A stretch of 64,000 nucleotides of DNA from Heliopora coerulea (Eukaryota > Cnidaria > Anthozoa > Scleralcyonacea > Helioporidae). The stretch spans positions 248,001 through 312,000 of the forward strand of contig JASJOG010000078.1 of the NCBI GenBank assembly GCA_030142905.1, in the 5' to 3' direction. Positions within the stretch are counted from its first letter, which is position 1; the number at the start of each line of letters is the position of its first letter. Positions 10,278 to 23,224 of the stretch are shown piece by piece. A model generated the notes under the pieces. That model made no database searches. It saw only the letters and a program-made list of their open reading frames with translations, and was not told the DNA's origin. Made by a program: the position numbers and the translations under genes.

Positions 10278-12181
10278 TGATTCGAGAAGTACTTGCGAAA
10301 ATATGGCAAGGTTTAAAAATTGGACAATTAAGCCTTATATACGCATAAAAGCCAGAATATGGTAAGATTTAGTTAAACACCAAATAGTTGTAGGAAACTT
10401 TCCAAATACTTCTAAATTGTTCTCCTCTTCCCAAACATCATGAAACAAATCGATTTTCGTCGATTTGACGATTTGCTGTAAAAATTTCTCCAACTCGTCA
10501 AAAACGCTTTATCTCGTCGGGATAAAACGATTACTAAAACGAACTGTGAAAAAGTTGTGGCTTAAGTTTGCTGCATTGGTCGAATGTTTCCCAAAACTCG
10601 TCAATTGGTTTAAAATGATGTTTTCGGGTCAGAGAAGAGAATAAAAGCATTAGTTGATTGATTCGAGAAGTACTTGCGAAAATATGGCAATGTTTAAAAA
10701 TTGGACAATTAAGCTTTATATACGCATAAAAGCCAGAATATGGTAAGATTTAGTTAAACACCAAATAGTTGTAGGAAACTTTCCAAATACTTCTAAATTG
10801 TTCTCCTCCACCCAAACATCATGAAACAAATCGATTTTTGTCGATTTGACGATTTGCTTTAAAAATTTCTCCAACTCGTCAAAAACGCTTTATCTCGTCG
10901 GGATAAGACGATTACTAAAACGAACTGTGAAACAGTTGTGGCTTAAGTTTGTTGCATTGGTCGAATGTTTCCCAAAACTCGTCAATCGGTTTAAAATGAT
11001 CTTTTCGGGACTTAGAAGAAAATAAAAGCATTAGTTGATTGATTCGAGAAGTACTTGCGAAAATATGGCAATGTTTAAAAATTGGACAATTAAGCCTTAT
11101 ATACGCATAAAAGCCAGAATATGGTAAGATTTAGTTAAACACCAAATAGTTGTAGGAAACTTTCCAAATACTTCTAAATTGTTCTCCTCCTCCCAAACAT
11201 CATGAAACAAATCGATTTTCGTCGATTTGACGATTTGCTGTAAAAATTTCTCCAACTCGTCAAAAACGCTTTATCTCGTCGGGATAAAACGATTACTAAA
11301 ACGAACTGTGAAACAGTTGTGGCTTAAGTTTGTTGCATTTGTCGAATATTTGCAAAAACTCGTCAATCGGTTTAAAATGATCTTTTCGGGTCAGAGAAGA
11401 GAATAAAAGCATTAGTTGATTGATTCGAGAAGTACTTGCGAAAATATGGCAATATTAAAAATTGGACAATTAAGCTTTATATACGCATAAAAGCCAGAAT
11501 ATGGTAAGATTTAGTTAAACACCAAATAGTTGTAGGAAACTTTCCAAATACTTCTAAATTGTTCTCCTCCATCCAAACATCATGAAACAAATCGATTTTT
11601 GTCGATTTGACGATTTGCTGTAAAAATTTCTCCAACTCGTCAAAAACGCTTTATCTCGTCGGGATAAGACGATTACTAAAACGAACTGTGAAACAGTTGT
11701 GGCTTAAGTTTGTTGCATTGGTCGAATGTTTCCCAAAACTCGTCAATCGGTTTAAAATGATCTTTTCGGGACTGAGAAGAAAATAAAAGCATTAGTTGAT
11801 TGATTCGAGAAGTACTTGCGAAAATATGGCAATGTTTAAAAATTGGACAATTAAGCCTTATATACGCATAAAAGCCAGAATATGGTAAGATTTAGTTAAA
11901 CACCAAATAGTTGTAGGAAACTTTCCAAATACTTCTAAATTGTTCTCCTCCTCCCAAACATCATGAAACAAATCGATTTTCGTCGATTTGACGATTTGCT
12001 GTAAAAATTTCTCCAACTCGTCAAAAACGCTTTATCTCGTCGGGATAAAACGATTACTAAAACGAACTGTGAAACAGTTGTGGCTTAAGTTTGTTGCATT
12101 TGTCGAATATTTGCAAAAACTCGTCAATCGGTTTAAAATGATCTTTTCGGGTCAGAGAAGAGAATAAAAGCATTAGTTGAT
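10278..12181 (+). repeat. P-Q-R-(S/Q)-R block
   Basis: Monomer starts 10278 (P with the G-type CAAGGTTTAAA at its left end), 10659 (Q), 11040 (R), 11421 (S/Q chimera, 380 bp), 11801 (R). It begins a second pass of the P-to-V order but repeats Q-like sequence and R, so it is not a clean heptamer. Confidence 0.82.
11421..11800 (+). repeat. Chimeric monomer S/Q
   Basis: It starts as S (AATATTAAAA, 1 bp short, CCATCCA as in the S at 12182) and becomes Q from TTTTTGTCG to GGGACTGAGAAGAAA. The switch lies between unit positions of about 155 and 181, at the 8-bp-stem inverted repeat. Confidence 0.82.
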
Positions 12182-15100
12182 TGATTCGAGAAGTACTTGC
12201 GAAAATATGGCAATTTTAAAAATTGGACAATTAAGCTTTATATACGCATAAAAGCCAGAATATGGTAAGATTTAGTTAAACACCAAATAGTTGTAGGAAA
12301 CTTTCCAAATACTTCTAAATTGTTCTCCTCCATCCAAACATCATGAAACAAATCGATTTTCGTCGATTTGACGATTTGCTGTAAAAATTTCTCCAACTCG
12401 TCAAAAACGCTTTATCTCGTCGGGATAAGACGATTACTAAAACGAACTGTGAAAAAGTTGTGGCTTAAGTTTGTTGCATTGGTCGAATGTTTCCCAAAAC
12501 TCGTCAATCGGTTTAAAATGATCTTTTATGGGTCAGAGAAGAGAATAAAAGCATTAGTTGATTGATTCGAGAAGTACTTGCGAAAATATGGCAATGTTTA
12601 AAAATTGGACAATTAAGCCTTATATACGCATAAAAGCCAGAATATGGTAAGATTTAGTTAAACACCAAATAGTTGTAGGAAACTTTCCTAATACTTTAAA
12701 TTGTTCTCCTCCACCCAAACATCATGAAACAAATCGATTTTCGTCGATTTGACGATATCCTGTAAAAATTTCTCCAACTCGTCAAAAACGCTTTATCTCG
12801 TCGGGATAAGACGATTACTAAAACGAACTGTGAAACAGTTGTGGCTTAAGTTTGTTGCATTTGTCGAATATTTGCAAAAACTCGTCAATCGGTTTAAAAT
12901 GATCTTTTCGGGTCAGAGAAGAGAATAAAAGCATTAGTTGATTGATTCGAGAAGTACTTGCGAAAATATGGCAATGTTTAAAAATTGGACAATTAAGCTT
13001 TATATATGCATAAAAGCCAGAATATGGTAAGATTTAGTTAAACACCAAATAGTTGTAGGAAACTTTCCAAATACTTCTAAATTGTTCTCCTCCACCCAAA
13101 CATCATGAAACAAATCGATTTTCGTCGATTTGACGATTTGCTGTAAAAATTTCTCCAACTCGTCAAAAACGCTTTATCTCGTCGGGATAAGACGATTACT
13201 AAAACGAACTGTGAAAAAGTTGTGGCTTAAGTTTGTTGCATTGGTCGAATGTTTCCCAAAACTCGTCAATCGGTTTAAAATGATCTTTTCGGGTCAGAGA
13301 AGAGAATAAAAGCATTAGTTGATTGATTCGAGAAGTACTTGCGAAAATATGGCAATGTTTAAAAATTGGACAATTAAGCCTTATATATGATTAAATGCCA
13401 GAATATGGTAAGATTTAGTTAAACACCAAATAGTTGTAGGAAACTTTCCAAATACTTCTAAATTGTTCTCCTCCACCCAAACATCATGAAACAAATCGAT
13501 TTTCGTCGATTTGACGATTTGCTGTGAAAATTTCTCCAACTCGTCAAAAACGCTTTATCTCGTCGGGATAAGACGATTACTAAAACGAACTGTGAAAAAG
13601 TTGTGGCTTAAGTTTGTTGCATTGGTCGAATGTTTCCCAAAACTCGTCAATCGGTTTAAAATGATCTTTTCGGGTCAGAGAAGAGAATAAAAGCATTAGT
13701 TGATTGATTCGAGAAGTACTTGCGAAAATATGGCAATGTTTAAAAATTGGACAATTAAGCCTTATATATGATTAAATGCCAGAATATGGTAAGATTTAGT
13801 TAAACACCAAATAGTTGTAGGAAACTTTCCAAATACTTCTAAATTGTTCTCCTCCACCCAAACATCATGAAACAAATCGATTTTCGTCGATTTGACGATT
13901 TGCTGTGAAAATTTCTCCAACTCGTCAAAAACGCTTTATCTCGTCGGGATAAGACGATTACTAAAACGAACTGTGAAAAAGTTGTGGCTTAAGTTTGTTG
14001 CATTGGTCGAATGTTTCCCAAAACTCGTCAATCGGTTTAAAATGATCTTTTCGGGTCAGAGAAGAGAATAAAAGCATTAGTTGATTGATTCGAGAAGTAC
14101 TTGCGAAAATATGGCAAGGTTTAAAAATTGGACAATTAAGCCTTATATACGCATAAAAGCCAGAATATGGTAAGATTTAGTTAAACACCAAATAGTTGTA
14201 GGAAACTTTCCAAATACTTCTAAATTGTTCTCCTCCACCCAAACATCATGAAACAAATCGATTTTCGTCGATTTGACGATTTGCTGTTAAAATTTCTCAA
14301 ACTCGTCAAAAACGCTTTATCTCGTCGAAATAAAACGATTACTAAAACGAACTGTGAAACAGTTGTGGCTTAAGTTTGTTGCATTGGTCGAATGTTTCCC
14401 AAAACTCGTCAATCGGTTTAAAATGATCTTTTCGGGTCAGAGAAGAGAATAAAAGCATTAGTTGATTGATTCGAGAAGTACTTGCGAAAATATGGCAATG
14501 TTTAAAAATTGGACAATTAAGCTTTATATACGCATAAAAGCCAGAATATGGTAAGATTTAGTTAAACACCAAATAGTTGTAGGAAACTTTCCAAATACTT
14601 CTAAATTGTTCTCCTCCACCCAAACATCATGAAAAAAATCGATTTTCGTCGATTTGACGATTTGCTGTAAAAATTTCTCCAACTCGTCAAAAACGCTTTA
14701 TCTCGTCGGGATAAAACGATTACTAAAACGAACTTTGATACAGTTGTGGCTTAAGTTTGCTGCATTGGTCGAATGTTTCCCAAAACTCGTCAATCGGTTT
14801 AAAATGATCTTTTCGGGTCAGAGATGAGAATAAAAGCATTAGTTGATTGATTCGAGAAGTACTTGCGAAAATATGGCAATGTTTAAAAATTGGACAATTA
14901 AGCCTTATATACGCATAAAAGCCAGAATATGGTAAGATTTAGTTAAACACCAAATAGTTGTAGGAAACTTTCCAAATACTTCTAAATTGTTCTCCTCTTC
15001 CCAAACATCATGAAACAAATCGATTTTCGTCGATTTGACGATTTGCTGTAAAAATTTCTCCAACTCGTCAAAAACGCTTTATCTCGTCGGGATAAAACGA

Positions 15101-15609
15101 TTACTAAAACGAACTGTGAAAAAGTTGTGGCTTAATTTTGCTGCATTGGTCGAATGTTTCCCAAAACTCGTCAATTGGTTTAAAATGATGTTTTCGGGTC
15201 AGAGAAGAGAATAAAAGCATTAGTTGATTGATTCGAGAAGTACTTGCGAAAATATGGCAATGTTTAAAAATTGGACAATTAAGCTTTATATAAGCATAAA
15301 AGCCAGAATATGGTAAGATTTAGTTAAACACCAAATAGTTGTAGGAAACTTTCCAAATACTTCTAAATTGTTCTCCTCCACCCAAACATCATGAAACAAA
15401 TCGATTTTCGTCGATTTGACGATTTGCTGTAAAAATTTCTCCAACTCGTCAAAAACGCTTTATCTCGTCGGGATAAGACGATTACTAAAACGAACTGTGA
15501 AACAGTTGTGGCTTAAGTTTGTTGCATTGGTCGAATGTTTCCCAAAACTCGTCAATCGGTTTAAAATGATCTTTTCGGGTCAGAGAAGAGAATAAAAGCA
15601 TTAGTTGAT
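12182..15609 (+). repeat. S-T-U-V-V-G-K-P-Q block (12-mer unit, first part)
   Basis: Monomer starts 12182 (S with CCATCCA and the 1-bp insertion TTTTATGGG), 12563 (T), 12943 (U), 13324 (V), 13705 (V), 14086 (G), 14467 (K with CTTTGATACAG), 14848 (P), 15229 (Q-like with TATAAGCAT but ending GGTCAGAGAAG). The two V units are near-identical neighbours, a single-monomer duplication. The block recurs from 30459 with one V less. A 65-codon TTG-initiated frame within the S unit exists only because the extra base shifts the frame past the usual stop. Confidence 0.85.
13324..14085 (+). repeat. Single-monomer duplication V-V
   Basis: Two adjacent 381-bp V units, both with ATATGATTAAATG, GCTGTGAAAA and GTGAAAAAG. 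I saw no difference between them by eye. The related block at 30459 has a single V at this place. Confidence 0.85.
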
Positions 15610-17132
15610 TGATTCGAGAAGTACTTGCGAAAATATGGCAATGTTTAAAAATTGGACAATTAAGCTTTATATATGCATAAAAGCCAGAATATGGTAAGAT
15701 TTAGTTAAACACCAAATAGTTGTAGGAAACTTTCCAAATACTTCTAAATTGTTCTCCTCCACCCAAACATCATGAAACAAATCGATTTCCGTCGATTTGA
15801 CGATTTGCTGTAAAAATTTCTCCAACTCGTCAAAAACGCTTTATCTCGTCGGGATAAGACGATTACTAAAACGAACTGTGAAAAAGTTGTGGCTTAAGTT
15901 TGTTGCATTGGTCGAATGTTTCCCAAAACTCGTCAATCGGTTTAAAATGATCTTTTCGGGTCAGAGAAGAGAATAAAAGCATTAGTTGATTGATTCGAGA
16001 AGTACTTGCGAAAATATGGCAATGTTTAAAAATTGGACAATTAAGCCTTATATATGATTAAATGCCAGAATATGGTAAGATTTAGTTAAACACCAAATAG
16101 TTGTAGGAAACTTTCCAAATACTTCTAAATTGTTCTCCTCCACCCAAACATCATGAAACAAATCGATTTTCGTCGATTTGACGATTTGCTGTAAAAATTT
16201 CTCCAACTCGTCAAAAACGCTTTATCTCGTCGGGATAAGACGATTACTAAAACGAACTGTGAAACAGTTGTGGCTTAAGTTTGTTGCATTGGTCGAATAT
16301 TTGTAAAAACTCGTCAATCGGTTTAAAATTATCTTTTCGGGTCAGAGAAGAGAATAAAAGCATTAGTTGATTGATTCGAGAAGTACTTGCGAAAATATGG
16401 CAAAGTTTAAAAATTGGACAATTAAGCTTTATATACGCATAAAAGCCCGAATATGGTAAGATTTAGTTAAACACCAAATAGTTGTAGGAAACATTCCAAA
16501 TATTCTAAATTGTTCTCCTCCACCCAAACATCATGAAACAAATCGATTTTCGTCGATTTGACGATTTGCTGTGAAAATTTCTTCAACTCGTCAAAAACGC
16601 TTTATCTCGTCGAAATAAGACGATTACTAAAACGAACTGTGAAACAGTTGTGGCTTAAGTTTGTTGCATTTGTCGAATATTTGCAAAAACTCGTCAATCG
16701 GTTAAAAATGATCTTTTCGGGTCAGAGAAGAGAATAAAAGCATTAGTTGATTGATTCGAGAAGTACTTGCGAAAATATGGCAATGTTCAAAAATTGGACA
16801 AATAAGCCTTATATACGCATAAAAGCCAGAATATGGTAAGATTTAGTTAAACACCAAATAGTTGTAGGAAACTTTCCAAATACTTCTAAATTGTTCTCCT
16901 CCACCCAAACATCATGAAACAAATCGATTTTTGTCGATTTGACGATTTGCATTAAAAATTTCTCCAACTCGTCAAAAACGCTTTATCTCGTCGGGATAAG
17001 ACGATTACTAAAACGAACTGTGAAACAGTTGTGGCTTAAGTTTGTTGCATTGGTCGAATGTTTCCCAAAACTCGTCAATCGGTTTAAAATGATCTTTTCG
17101 GGACTGAGAAGAAAATAAAAGCATTAGTTGAT
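15610..17132 (+). repeat. U-V-W-X1 tetramer, copy 1 (1,523 bp)
   Basis: Monomer starts 15610 (U with GATTTCCGTCG), 15991 (V with AATATTTGTAAAAAC and AAAATTATC), 16372 (W), 16752 (X1 with TTTGCATTAAAA and GGGACTGAG). The same four monomers with the same private marks and the same total length recur at 28936-30458. Confidence 0.87.
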
Positions 17133-19036
17133 TGATTCGAGAAGTACTTGCGAAAATATGGCAATGTTTAAAAATTGGACAATTAAGCCTTATATACGCA
17201 TAAAAGCCAGAATATGGTAAGATTTAGTTAAACACCAAATAGTTGTAGGAAACTTTCCAAATACTTCTAAATTGTTCTCCTCCTCCCAAACATCATGAAA
17301 CAAATCGATTTTCGTCGATTTGACGATTTGCTGTAAAAATTTCTCCAACTCGTCAAAAACGCTTTATCTCGTCGGGATAAAACGATTACTAAAACGAACT
17401 GTGAAACAGTTGTGGCTTAAGTTTGTTGCATTTGTCGAATATTTGCAAAAACTCGTCAATCGGTTTAAAATGATCTTTTCGGGTCAGAGAAGAGAATAAA
17501 AGCATTAGTTGATTGATTCGAGAAGTACTTGCGAAAATATGGCAATGTTTAAAAATTGGACAATTAAGCCTTATATACGCATAAAAGCCAGAATATGGTA
17601 AGATTTAGTTAAACACCAAATAGTTGTAGGAAACTTTCCTAATACTTTAAATTGTTCTCCTCCACCCAAACATCATGAAACAAATCGATTTTCGTCGATT
17701 TGACGATATCCTGTAAAAATTTCTCCAACTCGTCAAAAACGCTTTATCTCGTCGGGATAAGACGATTACTAAAACGAACTGTGAAACAGTTGTGGCTTAA
17801 GTTTGTTGCATTTGTCGAATATTTGCAAAAACTCGTCAATCGGTTTAAAATGATCTTTTCGGGTCAGAGAAGAGAATAAAAGCATTAGTTGATTGATTCG
17901 AGAAGTACTTGCGAAAATATGGCAATGTTTAAAAATTGGACAATTAAGCTTTATATATGCATAAAAGCCAGAATATGGTAAGATTTAGTTAAACACCAAA
18001 TAGTTGTAGGAAACTTTCCAAATACTTCTAAATTGTTCTCCTTCACCCAAACATCATGAAACAAATCGATTTTCGTCGATTTGACGATTTGCTGTAAAAA
18101 TTTCTCCAACTCGTCAAAAACGCTTTATCTCGTCGGGATAAGACGATTACTAAAACGAACTGTGAAAAAGTTGTGGCTTAAGTTTGTTGCATTGGTCGAA
18201 TGTTTCCCAAAACTCGTCAATCGGTTTAAAATGATCTTTTCGGGTCAGAGAAGAGAATAAAAGCATTAGTTGATTGATTCGAGAAGTACTTGCGAAAATA
18301 TGGCAATGTTTAAAAATTGGACAATTAAGCCTTATATATGATTAAATGCCAGAATATGGTAAGATTTAGTTAAACACCAAATAGTTGTAGGAAACTTTCC
18401 AAATACTTCTAAATTGTTCTCCTCCACCCAAACATCATGAAACAAATCGATTTTCGTCGATTTGACGATTTGCTGTTAAAATTTCTCAAACTCGTCAAAA
18501 ACGCTTTATCTCGTCGAAATAAGACGATTACTAAAACGAACTGTGAAACAGTTGTGGCTTAAGTTTGTTGTATTGGTCGAATGTTTCCCAAAACTCGTCA
18601 ATCGGTTTAAAATGATCTTTTCGGGTCAGAGAAGAGAATAAAAGCATTAGTTGATTGATTCGAGAAGTACTTGCGAAAATATGGCAATGTTTAAAAATTG
18701 GACAATTAAGCTTTATATACGCATAAAAGCCAGAATATGGTAAGATTTAGTTAAACACCAAATAGTTGTAGGAAACTTTCCAAATACTTCTAAATTGTTC
18801 TCCTCCACCCAAACATCATGAAAAAAATCGATTTTCGTCGATTTGACGATTTGCTGTAAAAATTTCTCCAACTCGTCAAAAACGCTTTATCTCGTCGGGA
18901 TAAAACGATTACTAAAACGAACTGTGAAAAAGTTGTGGCTTAAGTTTGCTGCATTGGTCGAATGTTTCCCAAAACTCGTCAATTGGTTTAAAATGATTTT
19001 TTCGGGTCAGAGAAGAGAATAAAAGCATTAGTTGAT
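17133..19036 (+). repeat. R-T-U-(V/G)-(K/P) block
   Basis: Monomer starts 17133 (R), 17514 (T, S skipped), 17894 (U with CCTTCACCCA), 18275 (V left half, then G-like TGTTAAAATTTCTCAAAC and TCGAAATAAG, plus TTGTATTGG), 18656 (K left half with GAAAAAAAT, P-like CAATTGG right end, GATTTTTTCGG). At least two monomers are mosaics and the S unit is missing, so this block marks a deletion relative to the basic order. Confidence 0.8.
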
Positions 19037-22000
19037 TGATTCGAGAAGTACTTGCGAAAATATGGCAATGTTTAAAAATTGGACAATTAAGCTTTATATA
19101 AGCATAAAAGCCAGAATATGGTAAGATTTAGTTAAACACCAAATAGTTGTAGGAAACTTTCCAAATACTTCTAAATTGTTCTCCTCCACCCAAACATCAT
19201 GAAACAAATCGATTTTTGTCGATTTGACGATTTGCTGTAAAAATTTCTCCAACTCGTCAAAAACGCTTTATCTCGTCGGGATAAGACGATTACTAAAACG
19301 AACTGTGAAACAGTTGTGGCTTAAGTTTGTTGCATTGGTCGAATGTTTCCCAAAACTCGTCAATCGGTTTAAAATGATCTTTTCGGGACTGAGAAGAAAA
19401 TAAAAGCATTAGTTGATTGATTCGAGAAGTACTTGCGAAAATATGGCAATGTTTAAAAATTGGACAATTAAGCCTTATATACGCATAAAAGCCAGAATAT
19501 GGTAAGATTTAGTTAAACACCAAATAGTTGTAGGAAACTTTCCAAATACTTCTAAATTGTTCTCCTCCTCCCAAACATCATGAAACAAATCGATTTTCGT
19601 CGATTTGACGATTTGCTGTAAAAATTTCTCCAACTCGTCAAAAACGCTTTATCTCGTCGGGATAAAACGATTACTAAAACGAACTGTGAAACAGTTGTGG
19701 CTTAAGTTTGTTGCATTTGTCGAATATTTGCAAAAACTCGTCAATCGGTTTAAAATGATCTTTTCGGGTCAGAGAAGAGAATAAAAGCATTAGTTGATTG
19801 ATTCGAGAAGTACTTGCGAAAATATGGCAATTTTAAAAATTGGACAATTAAGCTTTATATACGCATAAAAGCCAGAATATGGTAAGATTTAGTTAAACAC
19901 CAAATAGTTGTAGGAAACTTTCCAAATACTTCTAAATTGTTCTCCTCCACCCAAACATCATGAAACAAATCGATTTTCGTCGATTTGACGATTTGCTGTA
20001 AAAATTTCTCCAACTCGTCAAAAACGCTTTAGCTTGTCGGGATAAGACGATTACTAAAACGAACTGTGAAAAAGTTGTGGCTTAAGTTTGTTGCATTGGT
20101 CGAATGTTTCCCAAAACTCGTCAATCGGTTTAAAATGATCTTTTCGGGTCAGAGAAGAGAATAAAAGCATTAGTTGATTGATTCGAGAAGTACTTGCGAA
20201 AATATGGCAATGTTTAAAAATTGGACAATTAAGCTTTATATATGCATAAAAGCCAGAATATGGTAAGATTTAGTTAAACACCAAATAGTTGTAGGAAACT
20301 TTCCAAATACTTCTAAATTGTTCTCCTCCACCCAAACATCATGAAACAAATCGATTTTCGTCGATTTGACGATTTGCTGTAAAAATTTCTCCAACTCGTC
20401 AAAAACGCTTTATCTCGTCGGGATAAGACGATTACTAAAACGAACTGTGAAAAAGTTGTGGCTTAAGTTTGTTGCATTGGTCGAATGTTTCCCAAAACTC
20501 GTCAATCGGTTTAAAATGATCTTTTCGGGTCAGAGAAGAGAATAAAAGCATTAGTTGATTGATTCGAGAAGTACTTGCGAAAATATGGCAATGTTTAAAA
20601 ATTGGACAATTAAGCCTTATATATGATTAAATGCCAGAATATGGTAAGATTTAGTTAAACACCAAATATTGTAGGAAACTTTCCAAATACTTCTAAATTG
20701 TTCTCCTCCACCCAAACATCATGAAACAAATCGATTTTCGTCGATTTGACGATTTGCTGTAAAAATTTCTCCAACTCGTCAAAAACGCTTTATCTCGTCG
20801 GGATAAGACGATTACTAAAACGAACTGTGAAACAGTTGTGGCTTAAGTTTGTTGCATTGGTCGAATGTTTCCCAAAACTCGTCAATCGGTTTAAAATGAT
20901 CTTTTCGGGTCAGAGAAGAGAATAAAAGCATTAGTTGATTGATTCGAGAAGTACTTGCGAAAATATGGCAAAGTTTAAAAATTGGACAATTAAGCTTTAT
21001 ATACGCATAAAAGCCCGAATATGGTAAGATTTAGTTAAACACCAAATAGTTGTAGGAAACATTCCAAATATTCTAAATTGTTCTCCTCCACCCAAACATC
21101 ATGAAACAAATCGATTTTCGTCGATTTGACGATTTGCTGTGAAAATTTCTTCAACTCGTCAAAAACGCTTTATCTCGTCGAAATAAGACGATTACTAAAA
21201 CGAACTGTGAAACAGTTGTGGCTTAAGTTTGTTGCATTTGTCGAATATTTGCAAAAACTCGTCAATCGGTTAAAAATGATCTTTTCGGGTCAGAGAAGAG
21301 AATAAAAGCATTAGTTGATTGATTCGAGAAGTACTTGCGAAAATATGGCAATGTTCAAAAATTGGACAAATAAGCCTTATATACGCATAAAAGCCAGAAT
21401 ATGGTAAGATTTAGTTAAACACCAAATAGTTGTAGGAAACTTTCCAAATACTTCTAAATTGTTCTCCTCCACCTAAACATCATGAAACAAATCGATTTTC
21501 TTCGATTTAACGATTTGCTGTAAAAATTTCTCCAACTCGTCAAAAACGCTTTATCTCGTCGGGATAAGACGATTACTAAAACGAACTGTGAAACAGTTGT
21601 GGCTTAAGTTTGTTGCATTTGTCGAATATTTGCAAAAACTCGTCAATCGGTTTAAAATGATCTTTTCGGGTCCGAGAAGAGAATAAAAGCATTAGTTGAT
21701 TGATTCCAGAAGTACTTGAGAAAATATGGCAATGTTTAAAAATTGGACAATTAAGCTTTATATACGCATAAAATCCCGAATATGGTAAGATTTAGTTAAA
21801 CACCAAATAGTTGTAGGAAACTTTCCAAATACTTCTAAATTGTTCTCCTGCACCCAAACATCATGAAACAAATCGATTTTCGTCGATTTGACGATTTGCT
21901 GTAAAAATTTCTCCAACTCGTCAAAAACGCTTTATCTCGTCGAGATAAGACGATTACTAAAACGAACTGTGAAAAAGTTGTGGCTTAAGTTTGTTGCATT

Positions 22001-23224
22001 GGTCGAATGTTTCCCAAAACTCGTCAATCGGTTTAAAATGATCTTTTCGGGTCAGAGAAGAGAATAAAAGCATTAGTTGATTGATTCGAGAAGTACTTGC
22101 GAAAATATGGCAATGTTTAAAAATTGGACAATTAAGCCTTATATACGCATAAAAGCCAGAATATGGTAAGATTAAGTGAAAAACCAAATAGTTGTAGGAA
22201 ACTTTCCAAATACTTCTAAATTGTTCTCCTCCACCCAAACATCATGAAACAAATCGATTTTCGTCGATTTGACGATTTGCTGTAAAAATTTCTCCAACTC
22301 GTCAAAAACGCTTTATCTCGTCGGGATAAAACGATTACTAAAACGAACTGTGAAACAGTTGTGGCTTAAGTTTGCTGCATTGGTCGAATGTTTCCCAAAA
22401 CTCGTCAATCGGTTTAAAATGATCTTTTCGGGTAAGAGATGAGAATAAAAGCATTAGTTGATTGATTCGAGAAGTACTTGCTAAAATATGGCAATGTTTA
22501 AAAATTGGACAATTAAGCCTTATATACGCATAAAAGCCAGAATATGGTAAGATTTAGTTAAACACCAAATAGTTGTAGGAAACTTTCCAAATACTTCTAA
22601 ATTGTTCTCCTCTTCCCAAACATCATGAAACAAATCGATTTTCGTCGATTTGACGATTTGCTGTAAAAATTTCTCCAACTCGTCAAAAACGCTTTATCTC
22701 GTCGGGATAAAACGATTACTAAAACGAACTGTGAAAAAGTTGTGGCTTAAGTTTGCTGCATTTGTCGAATGTTTCCCAAAACTCGTCAATCGGTTTAAAA
22801 TGATGTTTTCGGGTCAGAGAAGAGAATAAAAGCATTAGTTGATTGATTCGAGAAGTACTTGCGAAAATATGGCAATGTTTAAAAATTGGACAATTAAGCT
22901 TTATATACGCATAAAAGCCAGAATATGGTAAGATTTAGTTAAACACCAAATAGTTGTAGGAAACTTTCCAAATACTTCTAAATTGTTCTCCTCCACCTAA
23001 ACATCATGAAAAAAATCGATTTTCGTCGATTTGACGATTTGCTGTAAAAATTTCTCCAAATCGTCAAAAACGCTTTATCTCGACGGGATAAAACGATTAC
23101 TAAAACGAACTGTGAAAAAGTTGTGGCTTAAGTTTGCTGCATTGGTCGAATGTTTCCCAAAACTCGTCAATCGGTTTAAAATGATCTTTTCGGGACTGAG
23201 AAGAAAATAAAAGCATTAGTTGAT
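19037..23224 (+). repeat. 11-monomer higher-order unit, copy 1 (4,188 bp)
   Basis: Monomer starts 19037 Q, 19418 R, 19799 S (with TTTAGCTTGTCGGG), 20179 U, 20560 V (with AAATATTGTAGG, 1 bp short), 20940 W, 21320 X2, 21701 Y, 22082 Z, 22463 Pz, 22844 Pk. The next 4,188 bp repeat the order with the same private marks. The Z unit's GATTAAGTGAAAAACC removes minus-strand stop codons, so a 93-codon TTG frame appears at 21957-22238; it is a by-product of the variant. Only here does Pk end GGGACTGAG and contain CTCCAAATCG. Confidence 0.92.

Noticed and set aside
12368..12565. 65-codon plus-strand open frame, also at 30645-30842
   Set aside because: It starts at TTG within an S monomer and is lengthened only by a 1-bp insertion (TTTTATGGG) that shifts past the usual stop. 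The same frame without the insertion is shorter in sister monomers. There is no ATG near the start, no known domain, and it lies wholly in satellite.
21957..22238. 93-94 codon minus-strand open frames, also at 26142-26426, 42517-42798, 48989-49270, 54698-54979 and 61168-61449
   Set aside because: All six span the Z monomer and the end of the Y before it. The first codon is TTG (CAA on the + strand), not ATG. The frame is open only because the Z mark GATTAAGTGAAAAACC replaces a stretch that has minus-strand stops. Copies are alike because the whole higher-order unit was duplicated, not because a protein is conserved.
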